NCBI GenBank assembly: GCA_902799705.1
Contig: CADCBP010000027.1
Span: 1 to 57,573 of the forward strand
Source of the DNA: an uncultured Bacteroidales bacterium
Lineage (GTDB): Bacteria > Bacteroidota > Bacteroidia > Bacteroidales > Paludibacteraceae
Reading direction: 5' to 3'
DNA: 57,573 bases
Position numbers and translations under genes: made by a program
Notes under the pieces: generated by a model
The model's database searches: none
What the model saw: only the letters and a program-made list of their open reading frames with translations
Told to the model about the DNA's origin: nothing
Shown here: positions 8,130-17,092 of the stretch, piece after piece
How the letters are laid out: every line of letters starts with the position of its first letter
How positions within the stretch are numbered: position 1 is the first letter of the stretch

Positions 8130-9836
8130 TTATTTATCGTGCTTGTGCTCGTAAATGGCTTCCTCTACATTGATGATATAGTCGCCCATCTTCTCGAGTT
8201 CGAGGATGATATCCATGTAGTTCACTCCGACGGAATAGTCGTACTCCTTGTCGGTGATCGCCTGCATGTTGCGGTTCTTGAGTTCGTCACGGAAATTATT
8301 GATTTCGTTCTCCATGTTCGTCATCTCATAGAAATCGTCCTGGCTGATATTCACGCGTTCGAGTGCATCGACCATCTTCGCCTGCGCGGCGGTGAGTAAG
8401 TAGATCATCTGCTCTACGTTCTTCTCCTGCGTCTCGGTATAGACGATGTTGCCTTCGTGTTTATGCTTGATATAGCGCGAGAGGTTGAAGTTCGAGTCGC
8501 CGACGGACTCCAGTTCGCTGACGATACGTAGCATCTTATGCACCTCGTGCTTGGACTGGTCGGACAGACGTCCGTCCGCCACCTGGTTGAGGTACTGCGC
8601 GATCTCATACTCCATTCGGTCACAAATCCCTTCGTATTTCTCAATACGCGTGTATATCTTCGTGAACTGCGTGTCGTCGTTCTCATAGAAGAGGTCATGT
8701 ACCATGCCGATCATACGCTGTGCACGGATGGCAAAGACATGCACCTCTTTCCAAGCCTGAAGGATAGACAACTCGGAAGTGGACATAAGACCACCGGAGA
8801 TGAACTTGAGTTGGCTGTCCGTATCTTTCTGCTCGGGTTTGGACGGAATGATGAGGATGACAAGTTTCTCCAAGAGCGGTATGAAACCGATGAGGATACA
8901 GGTGTTGAGGACGTTGAAGGCTGTGTGGAAGGTAGCCAGAATCGCGTTCAGTTTATCAGGCGAGACGTCCGAAGGGATACCCGGCGTGAAGTCCACACCC
9001 CATACTTTGCATACCCCGCCTACAAACCACCGGAAGACGCAGAGCACCCATATCACGCCGAAGAGGTTGAAGACCAAGTGCGCCATGGCGGCACGGCGTG
9101 CCTGTATCGACGCAGAGAGCGCCACGATATTCGACGTGATGGTCGTACCGATATTCTCACCCAGGACGAGCGAGATACCCATGTCTATCGGCAACACGTG
9201 CGTCGAGCAGAGCGTCATGGTGATCGCCATGATGGCCGCCGAGGACTGCACGGCAAAAGTAAGAATACCTCCCACCAACAGGTACAGGAAATACGAGCCG
9301 TAGCCCCAACTGGACGTAGCGACAAAGAAATCGCGCACGGGTTTCATCTGATCAAGGTGCATCTCCGTGGCGTTGATCTTCAGGGTCGTCAAGCCCAAGA
9401 GCAAGAGGGACAGACCCATGAGGAAGTCACCGAGGTTGGCATTCTTCTTCGTATAAATGAGTGCGACGGCCAGTACAATCGCGGTATAAACCACCAATCG
9501 CAGGTCGAACGAGCCGCCACCGAGTACCATAATCCATGCCGTAAAGGTCGTTCCGATATTCGCACCCATGATGACGGAGATCGCCTGCGCCAGCGAGAGA
9601 ATACCCGCCGAGACGAAGCTGACCGTCATGACCGTCGTGGCCGTAGAGGACTGCACAGCTGCCGTGATAAAGGCACCGGTGAGAACGCCCGTGAAGCGAT
9701 TGGTCGTCGCCGTTCCAAGCACATTACTCAGTTTGCTACCTGCCATCTTCTGCAGGCCTTCAGACATCACTTTCAGTCCGTACATCAACATCGCGACGGA
9801 CCCGATAAGCGTGATAATTTGTAGAACTAAACTCAT
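8130..9836 (-). CDS. Na/Pi cotransporter family protein with PhoU-like domain
   Basis: The 568-residue protein starts with two Na_Pi_cotrans repeats carrying the diagnostic QSS motifs (AAVQSSTATTVMTVSF and TFAVQSSAAIMAITMT) and the GANIGTTFT and GENIGTTIT motifs. About 200 C-terminal residues form a PhoU-like helical domain (SELESVGDSNFNLSRYI). It is an inner-membrane phosphate importer or regulator. A second, frameshifted member of the family lies at 44854-46528. Only a heptad tract separates it from the upstream gene on the same strand, so the two are probably transcribed together. Confidence 0.93.
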   Translation of the reverse strand: MSLVLQIITLIGSVAMLMYGLKVMSEGLQKMAGSKLSNVLGTATTNRFTGVLTGAFITAAVQSSTATTVMTVSFVSAGILSLAQAISVIMGANIGTTFTAWIMVLGGGSFDLRLVVYTAIVLAVALIYTKKNANLGDFLMGLSLLLLGLTTLKINATEMHLDQMKPVRDFFVATSSWGYGSYFLYLLVGGILTFAVQSSAAIMAITMTLCSTHVLPIDMGISLVLGENIGTTITSNIVALSASIQARRAAMAHLVFNLFGVIWVLCVFRWFVGGVCKVWGVDFTPGIPSDVSPDKLNAILATFHTAFNVLNTCILIGFIPLLEKLVILIIPSKPEQKDTDSQLKFISGGLMSTSELSILQAWKEVHVFAIRAQRMIGMVHDLFYENDDTQFTKIYTRIEKYEGICDRMEYEIAQYLNQVADGRLSDQSKHEVHKMLRIVSELESVGDSNFNLSRYIKHKHEGNIVYTETQEKNVEQMIYLLTAAQAKMVDALERVNISQDDFYEMTNMENEINNFRDELKNRNMQAITDKEYDYSVGVNYMDIILELEKMGDYIINVEEAIYEHKHDK

Positions 9837-9842
9837 TATAGT

Positions 9843-9877
9843 ATTCAGTATTCAGTTTTCAGTTTTCAGTATTCAGT
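9843..9877 (+). repeat. Heptad tract of the ATTCAGT type
   Basis: Five contiguous heptamers: ATTCAGT, ATTCAGT, TTTCAGT, TTTCAGT, ATTCAGT. They fill the whole 36-bp gap between two minus-strand genes and include the stop codon of the upstream one (9873-9875). The same heptamer family is found inside the alcohol dehydrogenase gene at 29014. Confidence 0.85.
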
Positions 9878-12818
9878 ATTTAATGAGTGCTTTGTTTTTG
9901 AAACCGTCAATATACATCTCCAGGGGTTGGTCGAGGCGTACATGCCGCACGAGTTCGGTCTCCTCAACCGCGGGCATCGCATCCAGTGCCTCGATGTCGT
10001 AGAGGTCGTCCGGGCGTGCCCAAGGATCGATATTCATATATCCTACGTTAAAGGACGTGAGGTTCTGGAAGAAATGGCTGCCCTGCGAGGGTTCGATGCG
10101 GAAGTTCTCGAGACTGCACTCGGCGATAGCTTTTGCCTCGCTGATATCCCCCCATTGGACAGGCACACCAAGGGTAGCGATCTGCGAACCCCAACGGCCA
10201 TAACCGATGAGCAGGTACTGCCTGCCCTCCTTGCGCATCTGCGTATTCCACTCACGGATGGTTTGAGCCATCTCGCGCGTGCGTAGTATATCAAAGGTAT
10301 CGCGACGGAGGTAGATGATGTCGCGTACGTCTTCTATCTTACCCACGCCGAGGGCATTGCCGCTCTTGAGGAGCGCACCGCTCTCGTCTATCTTATCCCA
10401 CTCCACTTTCGCCGTCAGGCTGTCGGCAGAGATCGGACGGATCTGCAGTACGTGGAAGATCTGCGGTTCGTGCTCGAGGTTCACGGCAAACTCAATCTCC
10501 ACGGGGCACTTGATCTCCTCCTGCGCCATGTCGAGCAACGAGCGGATGATCTCTGCCAGCGGGAAGGTATTGAACTTGAGTTGCTGCGCGAAGGTGACGA
10601 TACGCGGTCCGTCGGGATAACAGGAGTCCACGATGCGCATGTTCTCGCGGTCGTAGGTCGAGGCGATCAGTTTGAGGCTCTCGAACTGCCCGCATTCGTG
10701 TATGGGAAATCGCTCGAGGTTCACGGCATCGTCGATGGATGTCTTGAAACGCTCCGGGTTGAGGTTCAACGCCAGCATCGACTGCTGCGTCTCCCGCATG
10801 GCGAGGTCCACCGTTGAGGTCTGCAACACGTTCTTCGGGTATTTGGGACTGAAGCGCAACACCTGTTCGCCGTCCACCACCACTTTGCCCAAACCGTAGG
10901 CTACCTTCACGATGCCGTCTTCTGGTTTCTCCTTGCCGACAGGATAGAAATTGATGCTCCGCGCCACGCCGGAGATGACGGGGAAATAATAATTGCCCTC
11001 CTGCTCTCCGCACACCTCCTGCAGCACAATCGCCATCTTCTCCTCGGAGAGCACATTGCCCGTGGACGTGATATATCCGCGCGAGGCGGCGTAATAGACG
11101 GAGGCATAGACGGATTTGATGGCTTTGCTCAACAGCCTCAACTGCTGGTCCTCATTCTCCGTATGCGGGATCATATACGTGCTGTAAACGCCGGCGAAAG
11201 GCTGGTAATAGGAGTCCTCCAGTTTGGACGACGACCGTACCGCGAGCGGTCTATTGGTCACACGGATGAAATGCCGCAGCGCTTCCCGTAAGTCCGTCGG
11301 CAAAGCCGCAGCCACGAACTCGGAGAGAATCTCTTCGTCACTCAGGTCGGCGTTGATGACATACTGAAGTCCGTTGTCATGGATAAAGCGGTCGAAATAC
11401 TCCGTGGTCAGCACCATGGTACGCGGCACCAGCACGCGGATATTCTCCCATCGGTCGTAGAGGTCGTTCTTCTGCAGTACATGGTTGAGGAAGGCGAGTC
11501 CTCTACCCTTTCCTCCCATGGGTCCCTCGCCCACCCGCGCGAACCATATCGTATCGTTATAGGTGTCGGGACTGTATTTTGCCACCACGCCTAAGGCCTG
11601 GTTGATGCGGTAGTCGTGGATAAGACGTATGTTGAGTTGGCGGACATTCTCGATATCCGACTCGTCCTGTATCTTCAGGGCACTCACAGGTCGTCCCACA
11701 GCGAAAAGACCGCGGGCAAAGAGCCATTTGGAGAGATAGTTGTTATCACTCGAGCGCCGGAAGGCAGCCGGAGAGATGGTCGAGATCACGCGCTCGAAGG
11801 CCTCCAGGTCACTCGCACGGGCAATCTCACGACCTGTACGCGGGTCCTTGGCGATGAAGTCTCCGAAACCGAACTCCGACTCGATATATTCGCTCACTTC
11901 CTGCGTCAGGGTCTTGGAGGTCTTGACGACAAAACCTACTTTCAGTTTGTTGGCCGTTGAGCGCATGGACTCTTGGGACGACTGCATGAGGAACGGCATC
12001 GTCGGATTGTCTTCGCGTATGAGTCTGCACAAGTCCACGCCCGCATCGAGTTTCTCCTCGGATGACGGGTCGCCTTTATGGAGCACAAATCCAATGTCGG
12101 AGATGACGCCTATCATGTTCTTGCCGTAGCGCTGGTACAGTTCGACCGCCTCGTCATAGCAGGTAGCCATGAGCATCTTCGGTCGCGCACGTTTACGGAG
12201 CAACTGCTGTTTCTCGTTGAGGGCATCGCGGATGGCGATACTGTTCTGGTGCAGCACCAGCTTGTAGAGCAGCGGCAGGTAGGTCGAGTAATAGCGTACG
12301 GAGTCCTCCACCAACAAAATCGCACGCACCCCCTCTTCGAGGATGTCGTGCGGTGCATTCATGCGGTCCTCAATCAGCTTGATGATCGCGATAATAAGAT
12401 CGGTGGAGTTGTTCCAGTTGAAGAAATAATCGATGTCGCGCTTGTCGTGCTGCTCGATGCGGTTGTAAATCTCCTTGCTGAACGCCGAAAGCAACACGAT
12501 CGGGCAATTGGGCAGCACCGTTTTGGCTTCTTTGGCGAACTCGAACACATCCAGTTCGCCCACACTATACATCGTCAGGATCAGGTCGAAAGGCAACTTG
12601 CCGGAGGCTTTACGCTCTTCGATGATCGCCAGTGCCTCGCGGGTTGTCTCCGCGCGGGTGATAGACGGCGGATTGGAGAGGTTCAGTTCCGCGTATTCCT
12701 GCGCTATCTGCACGTCAATACGACCGTCCTCCTCGAGTGCAAAACTGTCGTAGTTATTGCACACGAGCAAGATGCGCTTCACGCGCTTCACCATCAACGA
12801 TGTATAATTTGAATCCAT
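9873..12818 (-). CDS. Pseudo-receiver / PPDK N-terminal (ATP-grasp) domain protein
   Basis: The 981-residue protein begins with a receiver-like domain (KRILLVCNNYDSF) in which the usual phospho-acceptor position reads DLILTMYSVGELDVFEF, with no Asp in the active-site slot. A second receiver-like part (RAILLVEDSVRYYSTYLPLL) keeps an acidic pocket and an Asp in GVISDIGF. From about residue 420 a PEP-synthase/PPDK N-terminal ATP-grasp domain follows (GEGPMGGKGRGLAFLNHVL, then PLAVRSSSKLEDS), but the phospho-His swivelling and PEP-binding domains are absent. It could therefore phosphorylate or sense but cannot complete the PPDK reaction alone. The family is common in Bacteroidales without a known function. 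Confidence 0.85.
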   Translation of the reverse strand: MDSNYTSLMVKRVKRILLVCNNYDSFALEEDGRIDVQIAQEYAELNLSNPPSITRAETTREALAIIEERKASGKLPFDLILTMYSVGELDVFEFAKEAKTVLPNCPIVLLSAFSKEIYNRIEQHDKRDIDYFFNWNNSTDLIIAIIKLIEDRMNAPHDILEEGVRAILLVEDSVRYYSTYLPLLYKLVLHQNSIAIRDALNEKQQLLRKRARPKMLMATCYDEAVELYQRYGKNMIGVISDIGFVLHKGDPSSEEKLDAGVDLCRLIREDNPTMPFLMQSSQESMRSTANKLKVGFVVKTSKTLTQEVSEYIESEFGFGDFIAKDPRTGREIARASDLEAFERVISTISPAAFRRSSDNNYLSKWLFARGLFAVGRPVSALKIQDESDIENVRQLNIRLIHDYRINQALGVVAKYSPDTYNDTIWFARVGEGPMGGKGRGLAFLNHVLQKNDLYDRWENIRVLVPRTMVLTTEYFDRFIHDNGLQYVINADLSDEEILSEFVAAALPTDLREALRHFIRVTNRPLAVRSSSKLEDSYYQPFAGVYSTYMIPHTENEDQQLRLLSKAIKSVYASVYYAASRGYITSTGNVLSEEKMAIVLQEVCGEQEGNYYFPVISGVARSINFYPVGKEKPEDGIVKVAYGLGKVVVDGEQVLRFSPKYPKNVLQTSTVDLAMRETQQSMLALNLNPERFKTSIDDAVNLERFPIHECGQFESLKLIASTYDRENMRIVDSCYPDGPRIVTFAQQLKFNTFPLAEIIRSLLDMAQEEIKCPVEIEFAVNLEHEPQIFHVLQIRPISADSLTAKVEWDKIDESGALLKSGNALGVGKIEDVRDIIYLRRDTFDILRTREMAQTIREWNTQMRKEGRQYLLIGYGRWGSQIATLGVPVQWGDISEAKAIAECSLENFRIEPSQGSHFFQNLTSFNVGYMNIDPWARPDDLYDIEALDAMPAVEETELVRHVRLDQPLEMYIDGFKNKALIKY

Positions 12819-12840
12819 TTTAATCCGCTATTAACCACGA

Positions 12841-12906
12841 GATGACCACGATATTACCACGATATTACCACGATTCGATAGTCTCTCGATTCTGTCTCGT
12901 TAGTCT
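12841..12906 (+). repeat. 11-nt-period tract
   Basis: Units GATGACCACGA, TATTACCACGA, TATTACCACGA, TTCGATAGTCT, CTCGATTCTGT, CTCGTTAGTCT follow without gaps. The tract fills most of the space between the gdhA stop and the start of the downstream minus-strand gene. Confidence 0.75.
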
Positions 12907-12909
12907 GAT

Positions 12910-14265
12910 TTAGACCAATCCCTGCTCGACCATGGCATTCGCCACTTTCATAAAGCCGGCGATGTTGGCACCTTTGACGTAGTTGATATATCCGTCTTCC
13001 TCCGTGCCGTATTTGAGGCAGGCGGCGTGGATGTCCGCCATGATGGTACGCAGACGCTGATCCACTTCCTCCGCCGTCCATTTGAGACGCATGGAGTTCT
13101 GGGTCATCTCGAGACCACTCGTAGCCACGCCGCCGGCATTGGATGCCTTACCCGGACTGTAGAGGATCTTCGCACCCTGGAAGAGCGCAATAGCCTCCGG
13201 CGTGGTAGGCATGTTAGCTCCTTCGGTGACGCAGAAACAGCCGTTCTTGAGCAGGTTCTCTGCATCCGCTTTCTCTATCTCGTTCTGGGTAGCACACGGC
13301 ATGGCGATGTCGCAAGCGATCTTCCACGGACGCTCTCCCGGGAAATACTGTGCCTGCGGGAACTTGGCCGCATATTCTTTGATACGTCCGCGGCGTACGT
13401 TCTTCAGTTCGAAGACATAGTTCAGTTTCTCCTCGTTGAGTCCCTCGGGATCATAGATGAAGCCGTCGGAGTCGCTGAGTGTCAGCACCTTGGCACCGAG
13501 GCGCATTGCCTTCTGCGCAGCAAACTGCGCCACATTACCTGCACCGGAGATACAAACACGCTTGCCTTCAAATTTCTCTCCTCGCGTAGCGAGCATGGCT
13601 TCAGCGAAATAACAAGCTCCATAACCCGTTGCCTCGGGACGCATGAGCGAACCGCCCCATTGCTGTCCTTTACCCGTCAACGTGCCGGTAAACTCGTCGC
13701 GCAGACGCTTGTACTGACCGAACATAAAGCCTATCTCACGTCCTCCCACACCGATATCTCCGGCAGGAACGTCCGTGTCTGCACCGATATGTCGTTGCAA
13801 CTCCGTCATGAAACTCTGGCAGAAACGCATCACCTCGGCATCGCTCTTGCCGCGCGGAGAGAAGTCACTTCCGCCTTTGGCGCCGCCCATCGGAAGAGTC
13901 GTCAGCGCATTCTTGAACGTCTGCTCGAAAGCAAGGAACTTCATGATAGAGAGGTTCACACTCGCATGAAAACGGATACCACCTTTGTACGGACCGATAG
14001 CGCTGTTCATCTGTACGCGGAAACCGCGGTTGATCTGTACCTCGCCCTGATCGTCCATCCATGGTACACGGAACATGATGACACGTTCCGGCTCCACGAT
14101 GCGCTCCATCACTTTCTGCTCGCGCAGATAAGGATACGCCATAATCATCGGAGCTACGCTCTCTACTACTTCGCGGACGGCTTGATGAAACTCCTGCTCG
14201 CCCGGGTTTTTACTTATGAGGTTCGCCATAAAAGCGTCCACCCATGCTTGTGTTTGCTTGTCCAT
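12910..14265 (-). CDS. gdhA: NADP-specific glutamate dehydrogenase
   Basis: The 451-residue hexameric-type enzyme makes glutamate from 2-oxoglutarate, ammonium and NADPH in the cytoplasm. The substrate-binding and catalytic segments are intact: IGPYKGGIRFH, TTLPMGGAKGGSDFSPRGKS and DVPAGDIGVGGREIG. The Rossmann domain shows ISGAGNVAQFAAQKAM. The length equals that of bacterial GdhA. I see no clear promoter in the 18 bp between this gene and msrC, which lies upstream on the same strand, so the two may share a transcript. Confidence 0.97.
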   Translation of the reverse strand: MDKQTQAWVDAFMANLISKNPGEQEFHQAVREVVESVAPMIMAYPYLREQKVMERIVEPERVIMFRVPWMDDQGEVQINRGFRVQMNSAIGPYKGGIRFHASVNLSIMKFLAFEQTFKNALTTLPMGGAKGGSDFSPRGKSDAEVMRFCQSFMTELQRHIGADTDVPAGDIGVGGREIGFMFGQYKRLRDEFTGTLTGKGQQWGGSLMRPEATGYGACYFAEAMLATRGEKFEGKRVCISGAGNVAQFAAQKAMRLGAKVLTLSDSDGFIYDPEGLNEEKLNYVFELKNVRRGRIKEYAAKFPQAQYFPGERPWKIACDIAMPCATQNEIEKADAENLLKNGCFCVTEGANMPTTPEAIALFQGAKILYSPGKASNAGGVATSGLEMTQNSMRLKWTAEEVDQRLRTIMADIHAACLKYGTEEDGYINYVKGANIAGFMKVANAMVEQGLV

Positions 14266-14283
14266 AATAAATAAACTAATACG

Positions 14284-14724
14284 TTATATCCATATTGATA
14301 TTTGCTCCAAGTAATGTTTGTCTGTTTCGTCGAAGGTATTGAAGTCTTTGCTGTCTATATCCAACACGGCAGTCACCTCCCCTGCTCGCAGGAGAGGTAC
14401 GACGATTTCGCTATTGGAGGAGGAAGAACAGGCAATGTGTCCTGCAAACTCATGTACGTCGGGCACGATGACCGTTTCCGCCCGCTGCCATGCCGTGCCG
14501 CAGACGCCACGCCCGAAAGGAATACGTGTACAAGCTACCGGTCCCTGAAACGGACCCAGCACCAATTCGTTGCCTTGCACCCGATAAAAACCCGTCCACC
14601 AGAAGCCAAAGGCTTCATGCAGCACTGCCGCCACGTTCGCCATCCTGGCAATGACATCCGGCTCGCCGGAAACCAGCGACTCAATCTGCGGCAAAAGGGC
14701 TTCGTATCGTTCTTGTTTGGTCAT
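14284..14724 (-). CDS. msrC: Free methionine-(R)-sulfoxide reductase (GAF domain)
   Basis: The 146-residue GAF-fold enzyme reduces free Met-(R)-sulfoxide. The start MTKQERYEAL (14724) is preferred over an upstream in-frame ATG at 14802, because the promoter at 14752-14783 lies between the two. The three conserved cysteines of fRMsr are present, in VACTRIPFG, GRGVCGTAW and HIACSSSS. FWWTGFYRV and DIDSKDFNTFDE are also typical of the family. It is probably the first gene of a transcript continuing into gdhA. Confidence 0.9.
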   Translation of the reverse strand: MTKQERYEALLPQIESLVSGEPDVIARMANVAAVLHEAFGFWWTGFYRVQGNELVLGPFQGPVACTRIPFGRGVCGTAWQRAETVIVPDVHEFAGHIACSSSSNSEIVVPLLRAGEVTAVLDIDSKDFNTFDETDKHYLEQISIWI

Positions 14725-14751
14725 ACAAATTGCTCTTACACTTTTCCGGCG

Positions 14752-14783
14752 CAAAATTACAAAAAATAATTGATACATGCAAA
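14752..14783 (-). promoter_or_regulatory. Promoter of msrC (and probably gdhA)
   Basis: On the minus strand TTTG (14780-14783), 20 nt, TAATTTTG (14752-14759). Confidence 0.75.
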
Positions 14784-14818
14784 TTTGCAGGATTTTTTTC
14801 AAAAAAAAGATGGTATCG

Positions 14819-14850
14819 TTTGTTTATATAATAAAAAAGTAGTACCTTTG
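14819..14850 (+). promoter_or_regulatory. Upstream promoter of a tandem pair
   Basis: TTTG (14819-14822), 20 nt, TACCTTTG (14843-14850). A second promoter follows 150 bp downstream. The intervening 14851-14968 has no gene of normal size. It holds a 12-codon frame (ATG 14861) and a weak hairpin followed by AAAAAA near 14905-14930. It may make a small RNA or a leader. Confidence 0.7.
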
Positions 14851-14968
14851 CACCGCTTTATGATTTCTCCAGCGCATTCCAACCGTGCTATCGGATGAAA
14901 GGTATAGTCAGTCTATGCTATAAAAAACGCGCTAATTAACCGAAGTTCATAAAAAAATTGTAAAAATA

Positions 14969-15000
14969 TTTGCATATATGCAATTTTTGTTGTATCTTTG
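14969..15000 (+). promoter_or_regulatory. Downstream promoter of the pair (for the 80-residue gene)
   Basis: TTTG (14969-14972), 20 nt, TATCTTTG (14993-15000). Confidence 0.85.
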
Positions 15001-15049
15001 CGGCAAATTTGAAAAAGTATAATTAACAATCATAAACACACGAACAATT

Positions 15050-15292
15050 ATGGTGCGTACAACATTTAATCGTCTCCGTGCAGTTAAGGACAGCCTTCCT
15101 CACGGTAGCATGGATGCCATCGCCGCAGAACTTGGTGTTAGCGGCGATGAAGTAAGAGCATATTTCAACGGTGAGGGTAATGCAGACTACCACCTTGAGC
15201 CCGGCCCGGACGGAGGTATTGTAGAATTCAGCAATACCCGCATTCTGGAGATCGCTCTACGCAAAGCGTGGGAGGTTCAGAATGCCCTTTAA
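15050..15292 (+). CDS. Small putative DNA-binding protein
   Basis: The 80-residue protein contains a helix-turn-helix-like stretch (MDAIAAELGVSGDEVRAYF), which fits a small DNA-binding or nucleoid-associated protein. The C-terminal half is acidic then helical (NTRILEIALRKAWEVQNAL). It has a strong promoter with a 50-nt leader and its stop is 6 bp before the first outer-membrane barrel gene. I do not recognise a named family; similar small proteins occur in Bacteroidales. Confidence 0.75.
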   Translation: MVRTTFNRLRAVKDSLPHGSMDAIAAELGVSGDEVRAYFNGEGNADYHLEPGPDGGIVEFSNTRILEIALRKAWEVQNAL

Positions 15293-15298
15293 ACGGCA

Positions 15299-16183
15299 GT
15301 GAACGGTATTCGATTTTCGAGTCTTACACGGGTGATAGCTCTGATGCTCTGCATCGGGGCATTACCTTTTTTGAATAACGCGCGCCTATACGCGAGCGAA
15401 GGGGCGTCCGAAGCCGAACTTCAGAAACAGGAAAACAAATGGCTGGATGACTACCATGCGCATGTAGGACTGACCTACGGCGTGAAGGCTTCGCTTAACG
15501 CCATTTATCTGTGGCGCGGACTCAACTGCGGTGGACTGAATATACAGGCGGACGCCAATGTGGGGTATGGAGGTTTGTATTTCGACATGTGGTGGAACAT
15601 AGGCACTACCGACTGGGCTTTCACGCATTTCCAACCGGAGGTGGACTTGTCGCTGGGGTTTCGTCGTTGGGGTCTTGATGTCCGGATGATCTATATCCAT
15701 TGTTTCAATAGCGGTTTCTTTGACTTCACCAATTATCCGGATCATGGCAACCATTTGGAACTGGATGTACGCTACACCGTCAGCAGCAAGTTGCCGATCA
15801 GTTTTCTCTGGGCAACCCGTGTGGCGGCAGCGGACGGTTATCTCAATGAGCAAGGCGAGGTGGTTCGGGCATGGTCGAGTTACGCGGAGTTGAGTTACAA
15901 GCACCACTTTGTGTATGACATCAGCCTCTACGGCGCGATAGGCATCACCCCATGGCGCAGTTTGTACACCGGCTACCAACGCGGTTTTGCCGTTCAGAAC
16001 ATAGAACTGCGTCTGCGCAAAGACTGGAGTCTGAGTGCGCACTGCGGTATGATGCTGCAAGGTACATTTGCTATCAACCCTTCCGCATTAGCCGCTGATC
16101 GGAGCTCCGCAGAATGGCATCCTGCCAATCCCTACGGACAGAGTATCAATACCAATATAACTTTAGGATTTTATCTCAAATAA
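15299..16183 (+). CDS. Outer-membrane beta-barrel protein (paralogue 1)
   Basis: The 294-residue frame uses a GTG start at 15299. An N-terminal hydrophobic segment (RVIALMLCIGALPFL) ending near ARLYASEG serves as signal peptide. The mature part alternates aromatic and polar residues in amphipathic strands and ends in the outer-membrane type C-terminus NTNITLGFYLK. It shares with the next gene the blocks YLWRGLNCGGLNIQAD, RAWSSYAELSY and GITPWRSLY, so the two arose by duplication. The pattern resembles Gcw_chp/TorF-type barrels. The substrate is unknown. Confidence 0.8.
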   Translation: MNGIRFSSLTRVIALMLCIGALPFLNNARLYASEGASEAELQKQENKWLDDYHAHVGLTYGVKASLNAIYLWRGLNCGGLNIQADANVGYGGLYFDMWWNIGTTDWAFTHFQPEVDLSLGFRRWGLDVRMIYIHCFNSGFFDFTNYPDHGNHLELDVRYTVSSKLPISFLWATRVAAADGYLNEQGEVVRAWSSYAELSYKHHFVYDISLYGAIGITPWRSLYTGYQRGFAVQNIELRLRKDWSLSAHCGMMLQGTFAINPSALAADRSSAEWHPANPYGQSINTNITLGFYLK

Positions 16184-16201
16184 ACATAACAAACAATTGA
16201 A

Positions 16202-17080
16202 ATGAAAAGAGTATTAGTTCTTGCAGCCGCTGTCATGGCGGTGGTTATTTCTGCAAAAGCAGAAGTGGAGTTTGCCTACGATGCAGGCGCAGAGATCGTA
16301 AGTGCCTATATCTGGCGTGGACAGTATAACGGAGGTTTGAGTTTTCAACCGGACGTAGAGATCGGTTTTGACGGCGAGCACACCTCGTTGCGTGTCGGCG
16401 CGTGGGCCAGTCTGGGTTCTTCGGACTGGATGTTCAGGAAAGATCAGGGCGACGGAACGGCTTTTACCCGTTTTATGCCGGAGTTGGACATCGTTGGTTC
16501 TTTCTCCGTGTATGGTCTGGGAGTCGGTTTTAACCACTACTATTATTTCGGCGGCTCCAACTTCTTTTCATGGCAGAACGTAGCCGATCTGGATGCTAAT
16601 CCTATTAACACCAGTACGACGGAGGTATGGATCGGATATAACTTCAGCAATGTCTTCGGCGACAAAGCAGGCGCGTATATCAACTGGTACACCACAGTTG
16701 CCGGTAATGACCTCGTGTACGATGATATCACGGGCGATCCGAGACGCGCATGGTCCAGTTATCTCGAAGTGGGTTACGGCTTCACCTTCGAGAAGGTAGG
16801 TATTTCCCTTGATGCGCAAGTAGGTATGTCGCCTTGGAGAAGCGATCTGTACGGCAACGGCAGATTTGCAGTGACCAACATCTCTCTGAAGATTGACAAG
16901 GAATGGGAACTTGACCATTGCTCCATTAACCTGTTTGCCCAAGGTAGTTTGAACCCTGACGGCATGGTGACCGACCCGAACGATCCGGGATACAATGTTG
17001 TTCTGTGGAAAGCGGCCGGTGACGACAAGCTCTACACGCAAAAACTGAACGGCGTCATTGGTATCGGTTTCTGGTTCTAA
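16202..17080 (+). CDS. Outer-membrane beta-barrel protein (paralogue 2)
   Basis: The 292-residue protein has a clear signal peptide (VLVLAAAVMAVVISAKAEVE) and a beta-barrel pattern ending in GVIGIGFWF. It is homologous to the preceding gene in matching order (YIWRGQYNGGLSFQPD, RAWSSYLEVGY, GMSPWRSDLYG). It lies 18 bp after that gene and 12 bp before apbE, so the three form one operon with the small gene at 15050. Function unknown; barrels next to ApbE suggest an envelope redox link, which is inference. Confidence 0.82.
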   Translation: MKRVLVLAAAVMAVVISAKAEVEFAYDAGAEIVSAYIWRGQYNGGLSFQPDVEIGFDGEHTSLRVGAWASLGSSDWMFRKDQGDGTAFTRFMPELDIVGSFSVYGLGVGFNHYYYFGGSNFFSWQNVADLDANPINTSTTEVWIGYNFSNVFGDKAGAYINWYTTVAGNDLVYDDITGDPRRAWSSYLEVGYGFTFEKVGISLDAQVGMSPWRSDLYGNGRFAVTNISLKIDKEWELDHCSINLFAQGSLNPDGMVTDPNDPGYNVVLWKAAGDDKLYTQKLNGVIGIGFWF

Positions 17081-17092
17081 GGAAATTGTAAG

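Noticed and set aside
8538-9824. 428-codon open frame antisense to the Na/Pi transporter gene
   Set aside because: Its composition (Arg/His/Asp-rich) is that of a shadow frame; the transporter on the other strand is unambiguous.
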